DNA of 64,000 bases, from assembly GCF_000585395.1 (NCBI RefSeq), contig NZ_KK073875.1, positions 4,512,524 to 4,576,523 of the forward strand. Direction: 5' to 3'. Numbering within the stretch: the first letter of the stretch is position 1; the number at the start of each line of letters is the position of its first letter. This DNA comes from Saccharibacillus sacchari DSM 19268 (lineage in GTDB: Bacteria > Bacillota > Bacilli > Paenibacillales > Paenibacillaceae). Under the pieces are notes generated by a model, which saw only the letters and a program-made list of their open reading frames with translations, was not told the origin of the DNA and did no database searches. Made by a program: the position numbers and the translations under genes. Below, in pieces: positions 22,847 through 33,335 of the stretch.

Positions 22847-23788
22847 ATGGATCAGCAGCTTCGAATTTTTATCAAAGTCGTGGAAAAAGGCAATTTCTCG
22901 CGCGCCGCAGACAGTCTTCATATGACCCAACCTGCCGTGAGCCAACATATTCGCACATTGGAACAGTCCGTTGGCGCACAGCTGTTGGAACGAACCAATA
23001 AGTACGTGCGACTGACCAAAGCCGGAGAAATCGTTTATGCGCATGCGCGCGATATTCTTGGTTTGTACGGGCGAATGCAACACTTGGTGGACGACTTGTC
23101 GAATCACGCCGGAGGTCCGCTTGCGATCGGAGCCAGCTATACGTTCGGCGAATACGTTTTGCCCCGGATCGTGGCGGAATTGAAATCTCTGTATCCCGAC
23201 ATCTCGCCTTCGGTGACGATCGGCAACACCTTTTCGATCGCCGAGCAAGTTCGCACCGGGGAGCTGGATGCAGGCATTGTCGAAGGGCATCCCCGCGATA
23301 TGAAAGAACTTCAAGCGGAAGGATTGGCAGAGGATCGGATGGTGCTGATCGCGTCGCCGAATCATCCGTTACAGCGCAGTCTTTTGTCTGACGAGCGAAC
23401 GAATAAAGCGGTCTCCCGTTCTTCGGCGAGTATTGCGGAATCGTTAAGCGCCCAGCCTTGGATTCTGCGTGAATCGGGGTCGGGTACGCGCGAGGCTGCG
23501 GACGATGCGCTCGGACGAATGGGCGTTACGCCTTCCGAAACCCTCGTTTTCAGCAGCACGCAAGCCGTCAAAGAAGCGGTCATCGCCGGACTCGGGATCA
23601 GCTTATTGTCGCAGTGGGCAATTCGGCGAGAGCTGGCAAGCGGCGAGTTGGAGATTCTGGATGTGAAGCCTCTCCCTTATATCCGACAGTTTTCGATCAT
23701 AACCGGGTCCCCTTTTCGCACCAAAGCACTGGATGTATTTCTGGAACTGTTACGGGAGCGGCGGGATCTGACCGGACTTACGGTTTGA
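22847..23788 (+). CDS. LysR-family transcriptional regulator (YeiE/CysL-like)
   Basis: A 313-residue regulator. HTH at residues 1-60 (LRIFIKVVEKGNFSRAADSL, HMTQPAVSQHIRTLEQSVGA) and a type 2 periplasmic-fold effector domain. Ribosome binding site AGAGG 8 nt upstream of the ATG. It is divergent from the UPF0324 gene and probably regulates it. Its 3' end overlaps the convergent gene at 23778 by 11 nt, with no terminator between them. The effector is unknown; sulfur-related ligands are plausible from family context. Confidence 0.9.
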   Translation: MDQQLRIFIKVVEKGNFSRAADSLHMTQPAVSQHIRTLEQSVGAQLLERTNKYVRLTKAGEIVYAHARDILGLYGRMQHLVDDLSNHAGGPLAIGASYTFGEYVLPRIVAELKSLYPDISPSVTIGNTFSIAEQVRTGELDAGIVEGHPRDMKELQAEGLAEDRMVLIASPNHPLQRSLLSDERTNKAVSRSSASIAESLSAQPWILRESGSGTREAADDALGRMGVTPSETLVFSSTQAVKEAVIAGLGISLLSQWAIRRELASGELEILDVKPLPYIRQFSIITGSPFRTKALDVFLELLRERRDLTGLTV

Positions 23789-24833
23789 TGCTGGATTGGA
23801 ATTGAGCAACCGCACCGTTCAATACGTTGGCGGCATCCTCCATCTCTTCCCACGCACGCGCTGTTTCAAGCTTCCGCTTCGCATCGTTGATTGCCCGGTT
23901 CAGTTCTCCGAATGCGGAAGCGGGATACTGACCGGATCGGATTCCGCGAGGGGCGTCCAGCAAAACTGTAGCCGTGATGACGAGATCCGCCAGCGTTCTC
24001 ATCTTTTCGAATAAATAACCATGCCGGTCCGCGTTGGTGCGTATCGCGACATAGGCAGTCCTTTTGTAAAGCTTGTTCGATTGTGCCACGGTACTCCAGA
24101 GCGAAATCGATTTTTCGAAGTTCTCGACCTGCTGCGCCACGTTTACGCCCAACGACTCCACGATCGGCAGCGTCTCCGCAACCTGACGACGCATATTTTC
24201 GATTCCTGCCAAAGCAAATGCCGGATTGTTGCCCTCCAACCGATAATCGCTGACACGTCTTGCTTCGATTCGGTAATAACGATGCGCCTCCAGATAACGC
24301 TTCTGATCGTTGCCCGCTTCTGCTGCCATCGCTGCCGCGTCATCAAGCGCCTGAAGCAAAGCATTCTGAACCGGTGAATACGGAGGCGTCGTGACCGGTC
24401 CCCAGAATTCGGTAATATACAGGTGCTCGCCTTCCAAAAATTGTTCGAAATCGCCTTGGTCTTGAATGAAAAACCCGCCGTAATCGTCGAATTCATTTTG
24501 CAAATGCCGGTACGCCGCAGCGATCTGAGTCGCGGAGACATTCGGGTTCGCGAGCGCAAGGATCGCCTCCTGCTGAGCTGTATTCACGGCCCAAACGTCT
24601 TTAGGGTCTACCCCGTACCAGAATGGGTACTGCATATACTGCGAAGCCTCGACCAAAAGAATCAGTTCCTCGATCGCCGGATCTTCCAGATTCGGAAGTG
24701 TGCTCGCAGCTTCAATCGAAGACGCGGCCACCGATACGTTCGTCGGCAATGCCGGAAAAATGCCCAGCGTCAGAGAAGATACCAAAGTTGCTGTAGACAG
24801 CCGGGAGACAAACTTGAACTTTTTATGCGCCAT
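23778..24833 (-). CDS. Secreted coiled protein with C-terminal GQYP-type domain, copy 3
   Basis: A 351-residue exported protein, third member of the family at 2609 and 3836. Start ATG 24833 is preferred (AAGGAGGA 9 nt upstream) over 24869. Signal peptide with hydrophobic core and cut near SVAA. The body is helical; residues near the end read LDAPRGIRSGQYPASAFGEL followed by an amphipathic helix pair, aligning with copies 1 and 2. Compared with copy 1 the overall plan (DPEAS/NPNVSATQIAAAYR-type helices, then the end module) is the same. No anchor motif is seen. Function unknown. Confidence 0.8.
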   Translation of the reverse strand: MAHKKFKFVSRLSTATLVSSLTLGIFPALPTNVSVAASSIEAASTLPNLEDPAIEELILLVEASQYMQYPFWYGVDPKDVWAVNTAQQEAILALANPNVSATQIAAAYRHLQNEFDDYGGFFIQDQGDFEQFLEGEHLYITEFWGPVTTPPYSPVQNALLQALDDAAAMAAEAGNDQKRYLEAHRYYRIEARRVSDYRLEGNNPAFALAGIENMRRQVAETLPIVESLGVNVAQQVENFEKSISLWSTVAQSNKLYKRTAYVAIRTNADRHGYLFEKMRTLADLVITATVLLDAPRGIRSGQYPASAFGELNRAINDAKRKLETARAWEEMEDAANVLNGAVAQFQSSIKP

Positions 24834-25048
24834 CTCTGCTATTCCTCCTTCAGCCTGAATGTTATCCAACTCTCATTACACATAAGATTGGAAGACAAAT
24901 CCATTTTACTGAAACAGCTTTCCCCTAAATTTTTGAGGAAATCGTGAAAATCTCGAAATTTCCCGAAATCGGCCTATCTTTTGGTTATAGGAATAGAGTA
25001 GGCGTTTATGCGTTTATTCATTTCATATCCGAAAGGAAGGTGATCGGA

Positions 25049-27805
25049 TTGGCCGTAGCCAATCAATATCGACAGTCGGAGCAGCCTTATTACGTCATCG
25101 AAAAGGAAGAGGTGCTGGAGCACCTGGAGAGCGATGAGCAAGGCTTGAGCCCGGAAGAAGCTTCTCGCCGATTGGACGAACACGGACAAAACGTGCTGGA
25201 TGAAGGAAAGAAAACAGGATTTTTCGCCAAACTCTGGGAACAGCTCAAAAGCGTCATGATTCTGGTCTTGATCGCGGCGGCCGGTCTCTCGATCGCGCTC
25301 GGCGAATACATCGACGGCGGCGTCATTCTGATCGTGGTCGGCATGATCGTGGTGTTGGGACTCGTTCAGGAAAGCAAAGCGGAGGCCGCGTTGGAAGCGT
25401 TGCAGGAAATGTCCTCCCCGCACGCCAGCGTAAGACGCGACGGCGAAATCGAAGAGATCGAAAGTTCGGAACTTGTTCCGGGCGATATCGTGGTGCTGGA
25501 GTCGGGAGATGTCGTACCGGCCGACCTGCGGTTGATCAAAACGAATTCGTTGCAAATCGACGAATCGGCGTTGACGGGCGAATCGCTGCCGGTCGACAAG
25601 CAGACGGACAAACTCGAAGACCCGGATTTGGTTGTCGGGGATCGGGTGAATCTGGGCTTTATGAGCAGTATCGTTTCGGGCGGCCGCGGCGAAGGCGTGG
25701 TCATCGGAACAGGCATGACCACGGAAGTCGGAAGCATCGCAGGGCATTTGAATGAGGACAGTCGGGAGAAGACCCCTTTGCAAAAACGTCTCGACCATAT
25801 GGGGAAAATCTTGACCGTTCTGGCGATCGGGGTTGCCGCGGCTTTATTCGGCATCGGTTGGCTTCAAGGGCGCGATCCGTTCGAGATGTTCATGATTACC
25901 ATCTCCGTAGCGGTATCCGCGATTCCGGAAGGCCTGCCTGCCGTGGTGACGATTATCCTGGCGGTCGGCGTCAAACGCATGGCCGGACGCAAAGCGATCA
26001 TTCGCAAGCTTCCCGCGATCGAGACGCTCGGCAGCACGCAGGTCATCTGCTCCGACAAAACGGGTACCCTCACGCAAAACCGCATGACCGTTCAGCAGTA
26101 TTACGTGAACGGCGAAACGGCGGACGTCTCGGAAGAGACAGACGAGCGTTCACGCCAAGCGGATGCGACAAAAGGAGAAGACGCGACGTCTATCTTCATT
26201 CAAGTGCTCTCCTTGTGTAACGATGCCAAGCTGGATTCGTCACAAGAAGAAGGTGAAACATCCGGCGAATCGTCGGAAAAACGCGATATCGGCGATCCGA
26301 CCGACATCGGTCTGGCCCGCTTTGCCCGCGATCTGGGCGCTCCGCGCAGCGAACTGGAACAGCAGTATCCGCGCGAAGGCGAAATTCCGTTCGACTCCAC
26401 GCGCAAGCTGATGACGACCGCGCACGCGGTCGGCGAAAACGGCGCTTACCGCCTGATGGTCAAAGGCGCGCCGGACGTTCTGCTGGAACGCTGCACCCAA
26501 GTTCACGGCGACGGCGTGGAAGAATTGACGGACGAACGCCGCGAGCAGATTCGCCAAGCCAATCAGGACATGACGGACGATGCGCTTCGGGTGTTGGCGT
26601 TCGCCTACCGGGAAAGTGACAAATTGCCGGACGAGTCGGACCCGGAAACGTACGAATCAGACCTGATCTTCGTCGGTCTCGCAGGCATGATCGATCCGCC
26701 GCGCGAAAACGCGATCGAAGCGGTTCGCGTCTGCCGCGAAGCGGGCATCCGTCCGGTCATGATTACGGGCGACCATGCCGGAACCGCCGCGGCGATTGCC
26801 AGGCAGTTAGACATTTTAAAAGAAGGCGACGAAGTATTGACCGGGGCGGAACTGGACAAGCTCGACGACAAGGAATTCGAGCAAAACGTCGATCATTATT
26901 CGGTCTATGCACGGGTATCTCCGGAGCATAAAGTCCGGATCGTCAAGGCGTGGAAAAAGAAAGGCAAAGTCGTCGCCATGACCGGAGACGGCGTGAACGA
27001 CGCGCCTGCGCTCAAAGCGTCGGATATCGGCGTCGGCATGGGCATTTCCGGTACGGACGCCGCCAAAAACGCGTCGAAGATGGTGCTGACCGACGACAAT
27101 TTCGGCACGATCGTCGTGGCCGTCGAAGAAGGCCGAAAAGTATTCAGCAATATCCGCAAATCGATCCAATTCTTGCTGTCGGCCAACTTCAGCCAGGTCA
27201 CGACCATCTTTATCGCGACCAGCGTCGGCTGGAGCATCCTGACCCCGATTCAGATTTTGTGGATCAACTTGGTCGATACGCTTCCGGGACTTGCTTTAGG
27301 GATGGAAAAATCCGAAGGCGACGAAATGAAAAAGTCTCCACGCAAACCCGACCAGGGGGTATTCGCGGACGGTCTCGGAATCCGGGTGCTGTATCAAGGC
27401 GCTTTGCAAGCCATGCTGGTATTGGCTGTATTCATCTGGGGCCTTAATCAGTATTCGTCGGAAGAAGCGGTCAGCATGGCCTTTATCGCGCTCGGCGCGA
27501 TTCAGCTGACGCACGCGTACAATGCGCGTTCGGCTACCGGCTCGGTGTTCAAGCTGGGATTCTTCTCGAACAAATACCTGAACTGGGCCGTGTTGGCCTC
27601 CGGCGTGCTGCTGCTCGGCATCTCGATTCCGGAATTCATGCATCCGTTCTTCGGTCTGGTGCCGCTCGGTCTGAGCCAATGGGCAGTTGCTCTTATAGCG
27701 GCGATTGCGATCATCCCGCTGGTTGAACTGGTCAAGTTCTTTATCCGCGCGAGCGATAAAAAAGCGGCGGGCGAAGGCGAGCAGGAAGATCGGCAAGCCG
27801 CGTGA
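25049..27805 (+). CDS. P-type cation-transporting ATPase (calcium pump-like)
   Basis: A 918-residue P2-type ATPase. Visible motifs: TGES in the actuator domain, PEGLP in M4, phosphorylated Asp in [13 protein letters not shown] (about residue 336), [11 protein letters not shown] in the nucleotide domain, [20 protein letters not shown] (about 645). It lacks heavy-metal-binding N-terminal domains, so it is of the Ca2+/Na+/K+ group, probably a calcium exporter. The start is TTG 25049, with GGAAGGTGAT just upstream; the frame opens at 24944 but without a ribosome binding site. M6 reads [11 protein letters not shown], one residue shorter than the NLVTDGLPA of typical Ca2+ pumps, so ion specificity is open. 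It is monocistronic, ending at the 27886 terminator. Confidence 0.92.
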   Translation: MAVANQYRQSEQPYYVIEKEEVLEHLESDEQGLSPEEASRRLDEHGQNVLDEGKKTGFFAKLWEQLKSVMILVLIAAAGLSIALGEYIDGGVILIVVGMIVVLGLVQESKAEAALEALQEMSSPHASVRRDGEIEEIESSELVPGDIVVLESGDVVPADLRLIKTNSLQIDESALTGESLPVDKQTDKLEDPDLVVGDRVNLGFMSSIVSGGRGEGVVIGTGMTTEVGSIAGHLNEDSREKTPLQKRLDHMGKILTVLAIGVAAALFGIGWLQGRDPFEMFMITISVAVSAIPEGLPAVVTIILAVGVKRMAGRKAIIRKLPAIETLGSTQVICSDKTGTLTQNRMTVQQYYVNGETADVSEETDERSRQADATKGEDATSIFIQVLSLCNDAKLDSSQEEGETSGESSEKRDIGDPTDIGLARFARDLGAPRSELEQQYPREGEIPFDSTRKLMTTAHAVGENGAYRLMVKGAPDVLLERCTQVHGDGVEELTDERREQIRQANQDMTDDALRVLAFAYRESDKLPDESDPETYESDLIFVGLAGMIDPPRENAIEAVRVCREAGIRPVMITGDHAGTAAAIARQLDILKEGDEVLTGAELDKLDDKEFEQNVDHYSVYARVSPEHKVRIVKAWKKKGKVVAMTGDGVNDAPALKASDIGVGMGISGTDAAKNASKMVLTDDNFGTIVVAVEEGRKVFSNIRKSIQFLLSANFSQVTTIFIATSVGWSILTPIQILWINLVDTLPGLALGMEKSEGDEMKKSPRKPDQGVFADGLGIRVLYQGALQAMLVLAVFIWGLNQYSSEEAVSMAFIALGAIQLTHAYNARSATGSVFKLGFFSNKYLNWAVLASGVLLLGISIPEFMHPFFGLVPLGLSQWAVALIAAIAIIPLVELVKFFIRASDKKAAGEGEQEDRQAA

Positions 27806-27885
27806 TCGTAAGGTAGGATTGGAGCATCAGAGTTGCTAAGCGACATGTACCTGTGATACTTTGCGGTACATGCGATAATTAAAGA

Positions 27886-27926
27886 AGAAACAGCCCCTTC
27901 GACGTCGAAGGGGCTGTTTCTTTTCT
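27886..27926. terminator. Bidirectional terminator between ATPase and GH30 genes
   Basis: AGAAACAGCCCCTTCGAC followed at once by its complement, with TTTTCTT after it and A-rich DNA before it. It serves both convergent genes. Confidence 0.9.
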
Positions 27927-27954
27927 TGCTTTAGTTTTCTAATTTTAGTTTGCT

Positions 27955-29469
27955 TTATTCTGCCGTATATAGCAGCGATACTGCGCTTTTTGCTTCAACA
28001 TTGAAGCTGATTTCGCGGTCGTCGGCACGTCGGGTAGATGGAGATACCGACTCCGATTCGTTTTTCCCAGTCGACAGCATTCCGCTCCATTCCAGCGAAA
28101 TCTGCCGACTCTGTTCCCCGTCGTTGAACAAAACGACGGCGATCGAACCGTCGCGGTTCTCGAACGCGACGGAGCGAATCTCTTCCGCCGGGCAGGATGA
28201 CCCGATCCGCACGGCTCCCGGACGAATGACTTTGCTGAAATGCGCCAACGCATAATAATCGAGCGTATACGTCAGCTCTCCGGTCGCTTGGTTGACCTGT
28301 ACGATGCCTCGGCAGGTGCTTTTGCCGAAGCCCGGCACCGTCGGGCCGTTGTGCTCGTCGAGCGCCATGTTCCACAAGACAAACGATTGGCTGTTATGCC
28401 GCAAAATATCGATGCCCGTACGCAGCACGTTCGAGAAAGCCTGCTCGAACGGAGGAATCCATTCGCCACCGGAGCCTTCGGTAAAATGGACTTCTTTTCC
28501 GGGTACTGCTTTCCATACGTCGGATTGCGCCGAAGCATTGCCTCCGTACCAATGCCAAGCCACGCCGTCTACCGCATCGCCCGCTCCTTCCAGCACTTCG
28601 AGCGGATAATCCGGCCGGTCCCAGTTATGGTCGTAGCACAGAATTTTCGTACTGATTCCGGCGCGCTCGAATGCAGGCTTGAGATGGTCCCGGATCAATA
28701 CCGTCTGCTCGTCGGCCGGCATCAGCATGCTCGGATAATGCAGCGGCTCGTATAGCGATTCGTTTTGCGGCGTCACCGCATGGATCGGCAGACCGTGCAC
28801 GGCATACGCCTGAATGTAGCGGACGAAATAATTCGCGAACGCTTCGCGATATTCAGGCTTCAGCCGACCGCCGAGCATCGAACCGCTGGTTTTCATCCAT
28901 CCCGGCGCGCTCCACGGCGATGCCATCAATTTAATGTCCGGATTCAGCTCCAGCGCTTTTTGAGTCAGCGGAATCACGTCCGCTTCGTCGTGCGCGATCG
29001 AAAATCGGGCAAGCTGCGGGTCGCTGTCGCCTTCCGGCAGATCGTCGTAACTGTAGATGCTGCGCGCGTAATCCGAAGCACCCATCGGATTGCGAAGCAC
29101 CGACAAGCCAATGCCTTTTTCCGCATCGAACAGTTTGACCATCAAATCTTCGCGTATCTGCTCGTCCAATACTTGATGGATCAAATAAGCCGCCGAATCG
29201 GTAAAAGAAGCGCCGAATCCGTCCATCGTCTGTCCGCGTTCGGAGAAATCGAGAGTGACGGCGGCTGCGGCTTGAGACGACGTATCGTGCGCGTTCGCTG
29301 TTTTCACCGTGACATCCGGCTGCTCGCGTTCGCCATTCAACGGCGGTGCGCCACTGGCAGATGCCGTTTCTTCCGCTATCTCCTGTTCGCTGCCGCGCAG
29401 TTCATCCAAGCTTAACTCTCGGAATAATTCATGTTCGCCCCGCGAACGGTAAATCGTCCATCCGGACAT
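27955..29469 (-). CDS. GH30 family glycoside hydrolase (glucosylceramidase-like)
   Basis: A 504-residue retaining hydrolase with the GH30 fold. The acid/base Glu is in TPQNESLYEP (about residue 236) and the nucleophile Glu in EVHFTEGSGG (about 330); MDGFGASFTDSAAYLI and MASPWSAPGWMKTSGSM are the other family hallmarks. A C-terminal beta domain (VLFNDGEQSRQISLEWSG) follows. There is no signal peptide, so it acts inside the cell on imported oligosaccharides. GGAGGG precedes ATG 29469. It is last in the operon behind the binding protein and permeases and is predicted to be under the LacI regulator. Substrate could be beta-1,6- or beta-1,3-glucan-derived, or another beta-glycoside; not decidable here. 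Confidence 0.9.
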   Translation of the reverse strand: MSGWTIYRSRGEHELFRELSLDELRGSEQEIAEETASASGAPPLNGEREQPDVTVKTANAHDTSSQAAAAVTLDFSERGQTMDGFGASFTDSAAYLIHQVLDEQIREDLMVKLFDAEKGIGLSVLRNPMGASDYARSIYSYDDLPEGDSDPQLARFSIAHDEADVIPLTQKALELNPDIKLMASPWSAPGWMKTSGSMLGGRLKPEYREAFANYFVRYIQAYAVHGLPIHAVTPQNESLYEPLHYPSMLMPADEQTVLIRDHLKPAFERAGISTKILCYDHNWDRPDYPLEVLEGAGDAVDGVAWHWYGGNASAQSDVWKAVPGKEVHFTEGSGGEWIPPFEQAFSNVLRTGIDILRHNSQSFVLWNMALDEHNGPTVPGFGKSTCRGIVQVNQATGELTYTLDYYALAHFSKVIRPGAVRIGSSCPAEEIRSVAFENRDGSIAVVLFNDGEQSRQISLEWSGMLSTGKNESESVSPSTRRADDREISFNVEAKSAVSLLYTAE

Positions 29470-29545
29470 ATCAGACCCTCCAGTCTTTGTGCTGATTTTC
29501 GCTTCGGACGCGATCTGTATCTTCGGACCGCCATCCTATCGATTT

Positions 29546-31186
29546 TTATTCAAGACCCAGCTTTTCTTTGTTAGCCGCCATTTTTTCGCTGCGAATCTTC
29601 ACGATATCGGCCCAGCGGTTTTGTTCCAGGAAAGATCGGTATTCGTTCAATACGGCGTCGAATGTGGCATCGTCTTTCGCGCGGATCATGCTGACCAACG
29701 TCGTGTTCCATTTGGTATTAATCGCCGTCAATGCGCGCGCTTCGGCGGTGCCTTGATCCGGGTTGATGTTTTCAAGCAGGAAATGCGGAACCAGCTTGCC
29801 TTCGCCCCACTCTTGCATCTGCTTGACGGATTCCGGGAACGCGTCGTCGCTCAGCGCTTTGTGCTTGTCATGGCCGAAGAACATGAACTCGCCCATCCGA
29901 TAGTCTTTTTTATAGCGGTCGGCATCGTCTTTTTGCAGCTTTTTGATTTCCGGCAGCAGTTCGATTTTGCCGTCGGCCGTTTTCTGATAGGTCTCGCCTT
30001 CGATCCCGTAGTTCATCAGCATTTGCCCTTCTTCGCTCAGCAAATACGTATAGATTTGGATCGCTTTGGCCGGGTCCTGCACTTTTTTGGTCACGTAAGT
30101 CGCCATCCAGCCGGTAATGCCGGATTGGTTCAGCGTCGGTTCGTTGCCTTTGGTGCTTTGCGGTCCGTCGATCGCCATATACGCTTTGTCGGGATTCGCC
30201 GTCATGAAGATTTGCAGATTGCCGCTTTGCTGAGGCGTGCCGTCAAGCAGCATCGCCGCATATTTGCCGACTTTTACTTTTTCCTCGAACGCTGTTCCGT
30301 CGTCCGCGAAGCTATCGTCGCTCAAGTCTCCGGCACGATAAGCTTCGTTCAACGTTTTGATCCAGGCCAGATAATCCTCATCCAGATTGCGGTCGTAAAA
30401 TTGTCCGTCTTCCGTTTGCAGCGGCACGCCGAGGAAATCCTGAAGCGTATCGCCGAGCGAACCCGTTCCTTCTCCGATCGAATTGAATCCGAACGGAATC
30501 AGATCCGGGAATTGCTGCTTGATCTCGCCCATCACTTGAACGAATTGCTCCGGCGTGCCGATCTCCGGGCTGCCGAGCGCTTCGTATACGTCTTTGCGGA
30601 TCACGAATGCCGTTTTCGCCGGAATTTCTCCGCTGTCGTAATCGGCCTGCGTATTGGAATAGTTCGGGTACCCGTACGTTTTGCCGTCTTTGAGCTGGAA
30701 CCAATTCAACGTGTCGGCAGCGGCCACTTTGTTGAAATACGGATCGTACTGCTCGGCCAGGTCGTTCAACGGAAGCGCCCAGGTCGCGGCTTTTTGCGCT
30801 ACCGCGGAGTTGGAGTCGAACACCGTGATCAGATCGGGCATGTCTCCGCCGGCGAAAAAGGTATTCAGCTTCGTATCGTCGCCCGTGATGAACTTGATAT
30901 CGATGTTAAGGTCTTCCTTGATCTTTTTCGTGACCAAGTCTTTGCCGAAGTCCGTATTCCACCAATCCGCGTTGACGTACCAAGTGAGCGTCGTAGATTC
31001 GGCTTTTTTGTCCAACTGCCAGGCCGGCGTCTCGGGATCAAGTTCGTAACGGCCTTCCAGCGATACCGGAGCCGCCGCTTCGTTGTCCGAACCGCCACCG
31101 CATCCGGTTAGCATCAGCGCCGTCGCCAGCACGCCCGCGCCCCATTTCCAAGCCGATTTTCTTAAAACGTTTTTATTTCTTTGCAT
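29546..31186 (-). CDS. Oligosaccharide ABC transporter binding lipoprotein (LplA-like)
   Basis: A 546-residue lipoprotein with lipobox LTGC near residue 29 and a large binding fold of the LplA/YtcQ class (TTLTWYVNADWWNTDFGKDL, TAFVIRKDVYEALGSPEIGT). Larger than family 1 binding proteins, as usual for oligosaccharide systems. GGAGGGG precedes ATG 31186. It is third in the operon, before the GH30 gene. An operator-like palindrome covers codons 4-9 of the gene (31161-31176). It presents a glycan fragment to the permeases at 31259 and 32187. Confidence 0.92.
   Translation of the reverse strand: MQRNKNVLRKSAWKWGAGVLATALMLTGCGGGSDNEAAAPVSLEGRYELDPETPAWQLDKKAESTTLTWYVNADWWNTDFGKDLVTKKIKEDLNIDIKFITGDDTKLNTFFAGGDMPDLITVFDSNSAVAQKAATWALPLNDLAEQYDPYFNKVAAADTLNWFQLKDGKTYGYPNYSNTQADYDSGEIPAKTAFVIRKDVYEALGSPEIGTPEQFVQVMGEIKQQFPDLIPFGFNSIGEGTGSLGDTLQDFLGVPLQTEDGQFYDRNLDEDYLAWIKTLNEAYRAGDLSDDSFADDGTAFEEKVKVGKYAAMLLDGTPQQSGNLQIFMTANPDKAYMAIDGPQSTKGNEPTLNQSGITGWMATYVTKKVQDPAKAIQIYTYLLSEEGQMLMNYGIEGETYQKTADGKIELLPEIKKLQKDDADRYKKDYRMGEFMFFGHDKHKALSDDAFPESVKQMQEWGEGKLVPHFLLENINPDQGTAEARALTAINTKWNTTLVSMIRAKDDATFDAVLNEYRSFLEQNRWADIVKIRSEKMAANKEKLGLE
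31161..31176. promoter_or_regulatory. LacI-type operator inside the binding-protein gene
   Basis: CTTAAAACGTTTTTAT matches 14 of 16 positions of the perfect palindrome at 34357-34372. It lies within the first ten codons of the binding-protein gene, where a bound repressor could block elongation. Confidence 0.6.
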
Positions 31187-31258
31187 ATTTAACCCCTCCG
31201 ATTCGTATGAATGGTTTTACCCGTAAATATGGTTTTGACCGATCGATCATGCCGCTGC

Positions 31259-32173
31259 TTACTCCTTGACCGCGCCCAGCATCATACCGGAAATGAAGTA
31301 CCGTTGCAGCAGCGGATAGATCGCCAAGATCGGCAGCGTGGTGATCACGATCGTCGCAAGCTGAACTCCTTTGGTCGTCGTCTCGATGACTACCGAACCG
31401 CCGATGTTCTGCATGGACTGCGTTTGCGATTGCACGATGATCTCGTACAGCATCATTTGCAGCGGATATAGCGATTGATCGGTGATATACAGCTTGGTCG
31501 TCATGAAATCGTTCCATTGGCCGACCCCGTTGAACAACGCGATCGTCGCCAGCGCCGGCATCGAGAGCGGGATGAACAGACTCAGGAACACGCGCCAATC
31601 GCCCGCCCCGTCGATCTTGGCCGATTCTTCCAGCGCGTCGGGCACGTTGCGGAAAAAGTTCATCAGGATCACGACGTCGTAATAACTGAACAGCGCCGGA
31701 ATGATGTATACCCAGAAGCTGTTGAGCAGTCCGAGCGATTTGATGAGCAGGTACGTGGGGATCATGCCGCCGGAAAAGAACATCGTGATAACGCCCATCG
31801 CCACGTACAATCTGCGACCTCTTAAGTATTTTTTGCTCAAACCGTAAGCAACCATCGCGCAGAAAAAGACGTGCGTGGAGACGCCGACGATCGTTTTGGA
31901 TACGGAAATGAAGAATGCCTGCCAGATGCCTGCGTCCCGGAATACCGCGCGATAATTTTCCAGCGAAAATTCCGTCGGCCAGAACACGAACCCGCCTTGC
32001 GCGAGCGATTGCCCGGAGCTGAACGACGAGACGAGCACGTTCCACAGCGGAACGACGATCGCGACCGTGAAGAGCAAAAGCAGCGTCATATTGATCGTAT
32101 CGAAGACCCGGTTGTCCAGTCCTCCTTTGATCCGGGTCGGCTTGATGCCGCTCGGTTTGGTTAACAAGCCCAT
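31259..32173 (-). CDS. Oligosaccharide ABC permease (LplC/YtcP-like)
   Basis: A 304-residue six-TM permease. EAA loop: VPDALEESAKIDGAGDWRVF then LSLFIPLSMPALAT. Ends in YFISGMMLGAVKE, standard for the family. AGGGAGG precedes ATG 32173. It pairs with the permease at 32187, whose gene lies 13 nt upstream. No ATPase gene is present, so an MsmX-type shared ATPase is expected. Confidence 0.94.
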   Translation of the reverse strand: MGLLTKPSGIKPTRIKGGLDNRVFDTINMTLLLLFTVAIVVPLWNVLVSSFSSGQSLAQGGFVFWPTEFSLENYRAVFRDAGIWQAFFISVSKTIVGVSTHVFFCAMVAYGLSKKYLRGRRLYVAMGVITMFFSGGMIPTYLLIKSLGLLNSFWVYIIPALFSYYDVVILMNFFRNVPDALEESAKIDGAGDWRVFLSLFIPLSMPALATIALFNGVGQWNDFMTTKLYITDQSLYPLQMMLYEIIVQSQTQSMQNIGGSVVIETTTKGVQLATIVITTLPILAIYPLLQRYFISGMMLGAVKE

Positions 32174-32186
32174 ACGTTTGTCCTCC

Positions 32187-33164
32187 CTACAGCACGGATT
32201 GGTTATCGTTCATTTTGCTCGTCACTTTGTTCGCGGTCAGCAATAAAATGACGGATACGATCGAGACGCCGAGACCGACAGCGGTCGCGTATGAGAAGTC
32301 GCCCTGGGCCAAGCCCATGCGGTACACGTACGAGTTGATGACTTCGGCTTTTTCCCGGTTTTGCGAATTCATCAATACCAGCGTCTGGTCGAGGTTCGAA
32401 CCGAGCAGGCCGCTGATCGTCAAGATCAAGTTCAGGCTGATGATCATCTTCATGTTCGGCAGCGTAATATTCCAGATCTGCCGGAGTCGGCCCGCCCCGT
32501 CGATCTTCGCCGCTTCGTAATAGGTCGGGTCGATCTTTGCCATGATGGCGAGATACAAGATGGTGCCCCAGCCGGATTCTTTCCAGATATCAGACAGCGT
32601 GGCGATCCACCAATACTTGTTCGCGTCGAGCAAAATGTTCTGCGCGTTGGAGATCAGCCCGAGGTCAAGCAGAAGCTGGTTGAACAGCCCCGTCGTGGAA
32701 AACCAGGTGATCATCATCCCGCCGAGCACGATCCAAGACAAGAAGTGCGGCAGGTAGGAGACGGTCTGGACGAACTTTTTGAAACGGTTATAACGGACCT
32801 CGTAGATCATAATCGCCAGCACGATCGGAAGAACAAACCCGATGCCGAGCTTGAGAAAGCTGATCGCGAGCGTATTGACGACGGAATCCCAGAAGTAGCG
32901 ATCCGAGAGGATAATGCGGAAGTTCTCCAGTCCTACCCACGGCGCGCTGTCCAGCGTATCGATCACGGTGTAGCTTTTAAAAGCAATGGTCAGGCCGTAG
33001 ATCGGCACGAAGCAAAACACGATCATGAACAGGATGCCGGGAATGACCATCGTCTGAAGTTCCCATTGGCGGAAGTAATCGATCGCGAAGCTTTTGACCC
33101 GCTGCCCGATCGACGGCTTGTCGCTCGTAGGCTGATTAGGCGAGGTTAGCGCGGATTTGGCCAT
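32187..33164 (-). CDS. Oligosaccharide ABC permease (LplB/YteP-like)
   Basis: A 325-residue permease with six TM helices and the EAA loop DPTYYEAAKIDGAGRLRQIW. Start ATG 33164 is chosen for AAAGGAG 8 nt upstream; the frame opens 10 codons earlier. First gene of the transport/hydrolase operon, 34 bp downstream of an operator-like palindrome (33198-33213). Confidence 0.93.
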   Translation of the reverse strand: MAKSALTSPNQPTSDKPSIGQRVKSFAIDYFRQWELQTMVIPGILFMIVFCFVPIYGLTIAFKSYTVIDTLDSAPWVGLENFRIILSDRYFWDSVVNTLAISFLKLGIGFVLPIVLAIMIYEVRYNRFKKFVQTVSYLPHFLSWIVLGGMMITWFSTTGLFNQLLLDLGLISNAQNILLDANKYWWIATLSDIWKESGWGTILYLAIMAKIDPTYYEAAKIDGAGRLRQIWNITLPNMKMIISLNLILTISGLLGSNLDQTLVLMNSQNREKAEVINSYVYRMGLAQGDFSYATAVGLGVSIVSVILLLTANKVTSKMNDNQSVL

Positions 33165-33197
33165 CTGAATGGCTCCTTTCGTTTGCTTGTTCATTTA

Positions 33198-33213
33198 ATT
33201 AAAACGTTTTTAT
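33198..33213. promoter_or_regulatory. LacI-type operator upstream of the permease operon
   Basis: ATTAAAACGTTTTTAT, 15 of 16 positions identical to the palindrome before the lacI-type gene. It sits between that gene and the first permease gene, the expected site for repression of the importer operon. Confidence 0.8.
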
Positions 33214-33335
33214 TGGTTTGCAAAAAAATGCTGCCTTTTCGAAATGCGAGCGGTTACATTTCCGTGTTAAAAGAACTGTCGGAACAACAGCGGCGGTTTG
33301 CGCTTTGTCCCGACCGAAAACCGTCCCATTACCGT

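Noticed and set aside
29489..31111. 540-codon plus-strand frame opposite the LplA-like gene
   Set aside because: Antisense shadow; composition (Phe/Arg/His-rich) is typical of reverse reading of GC3-rich genes.
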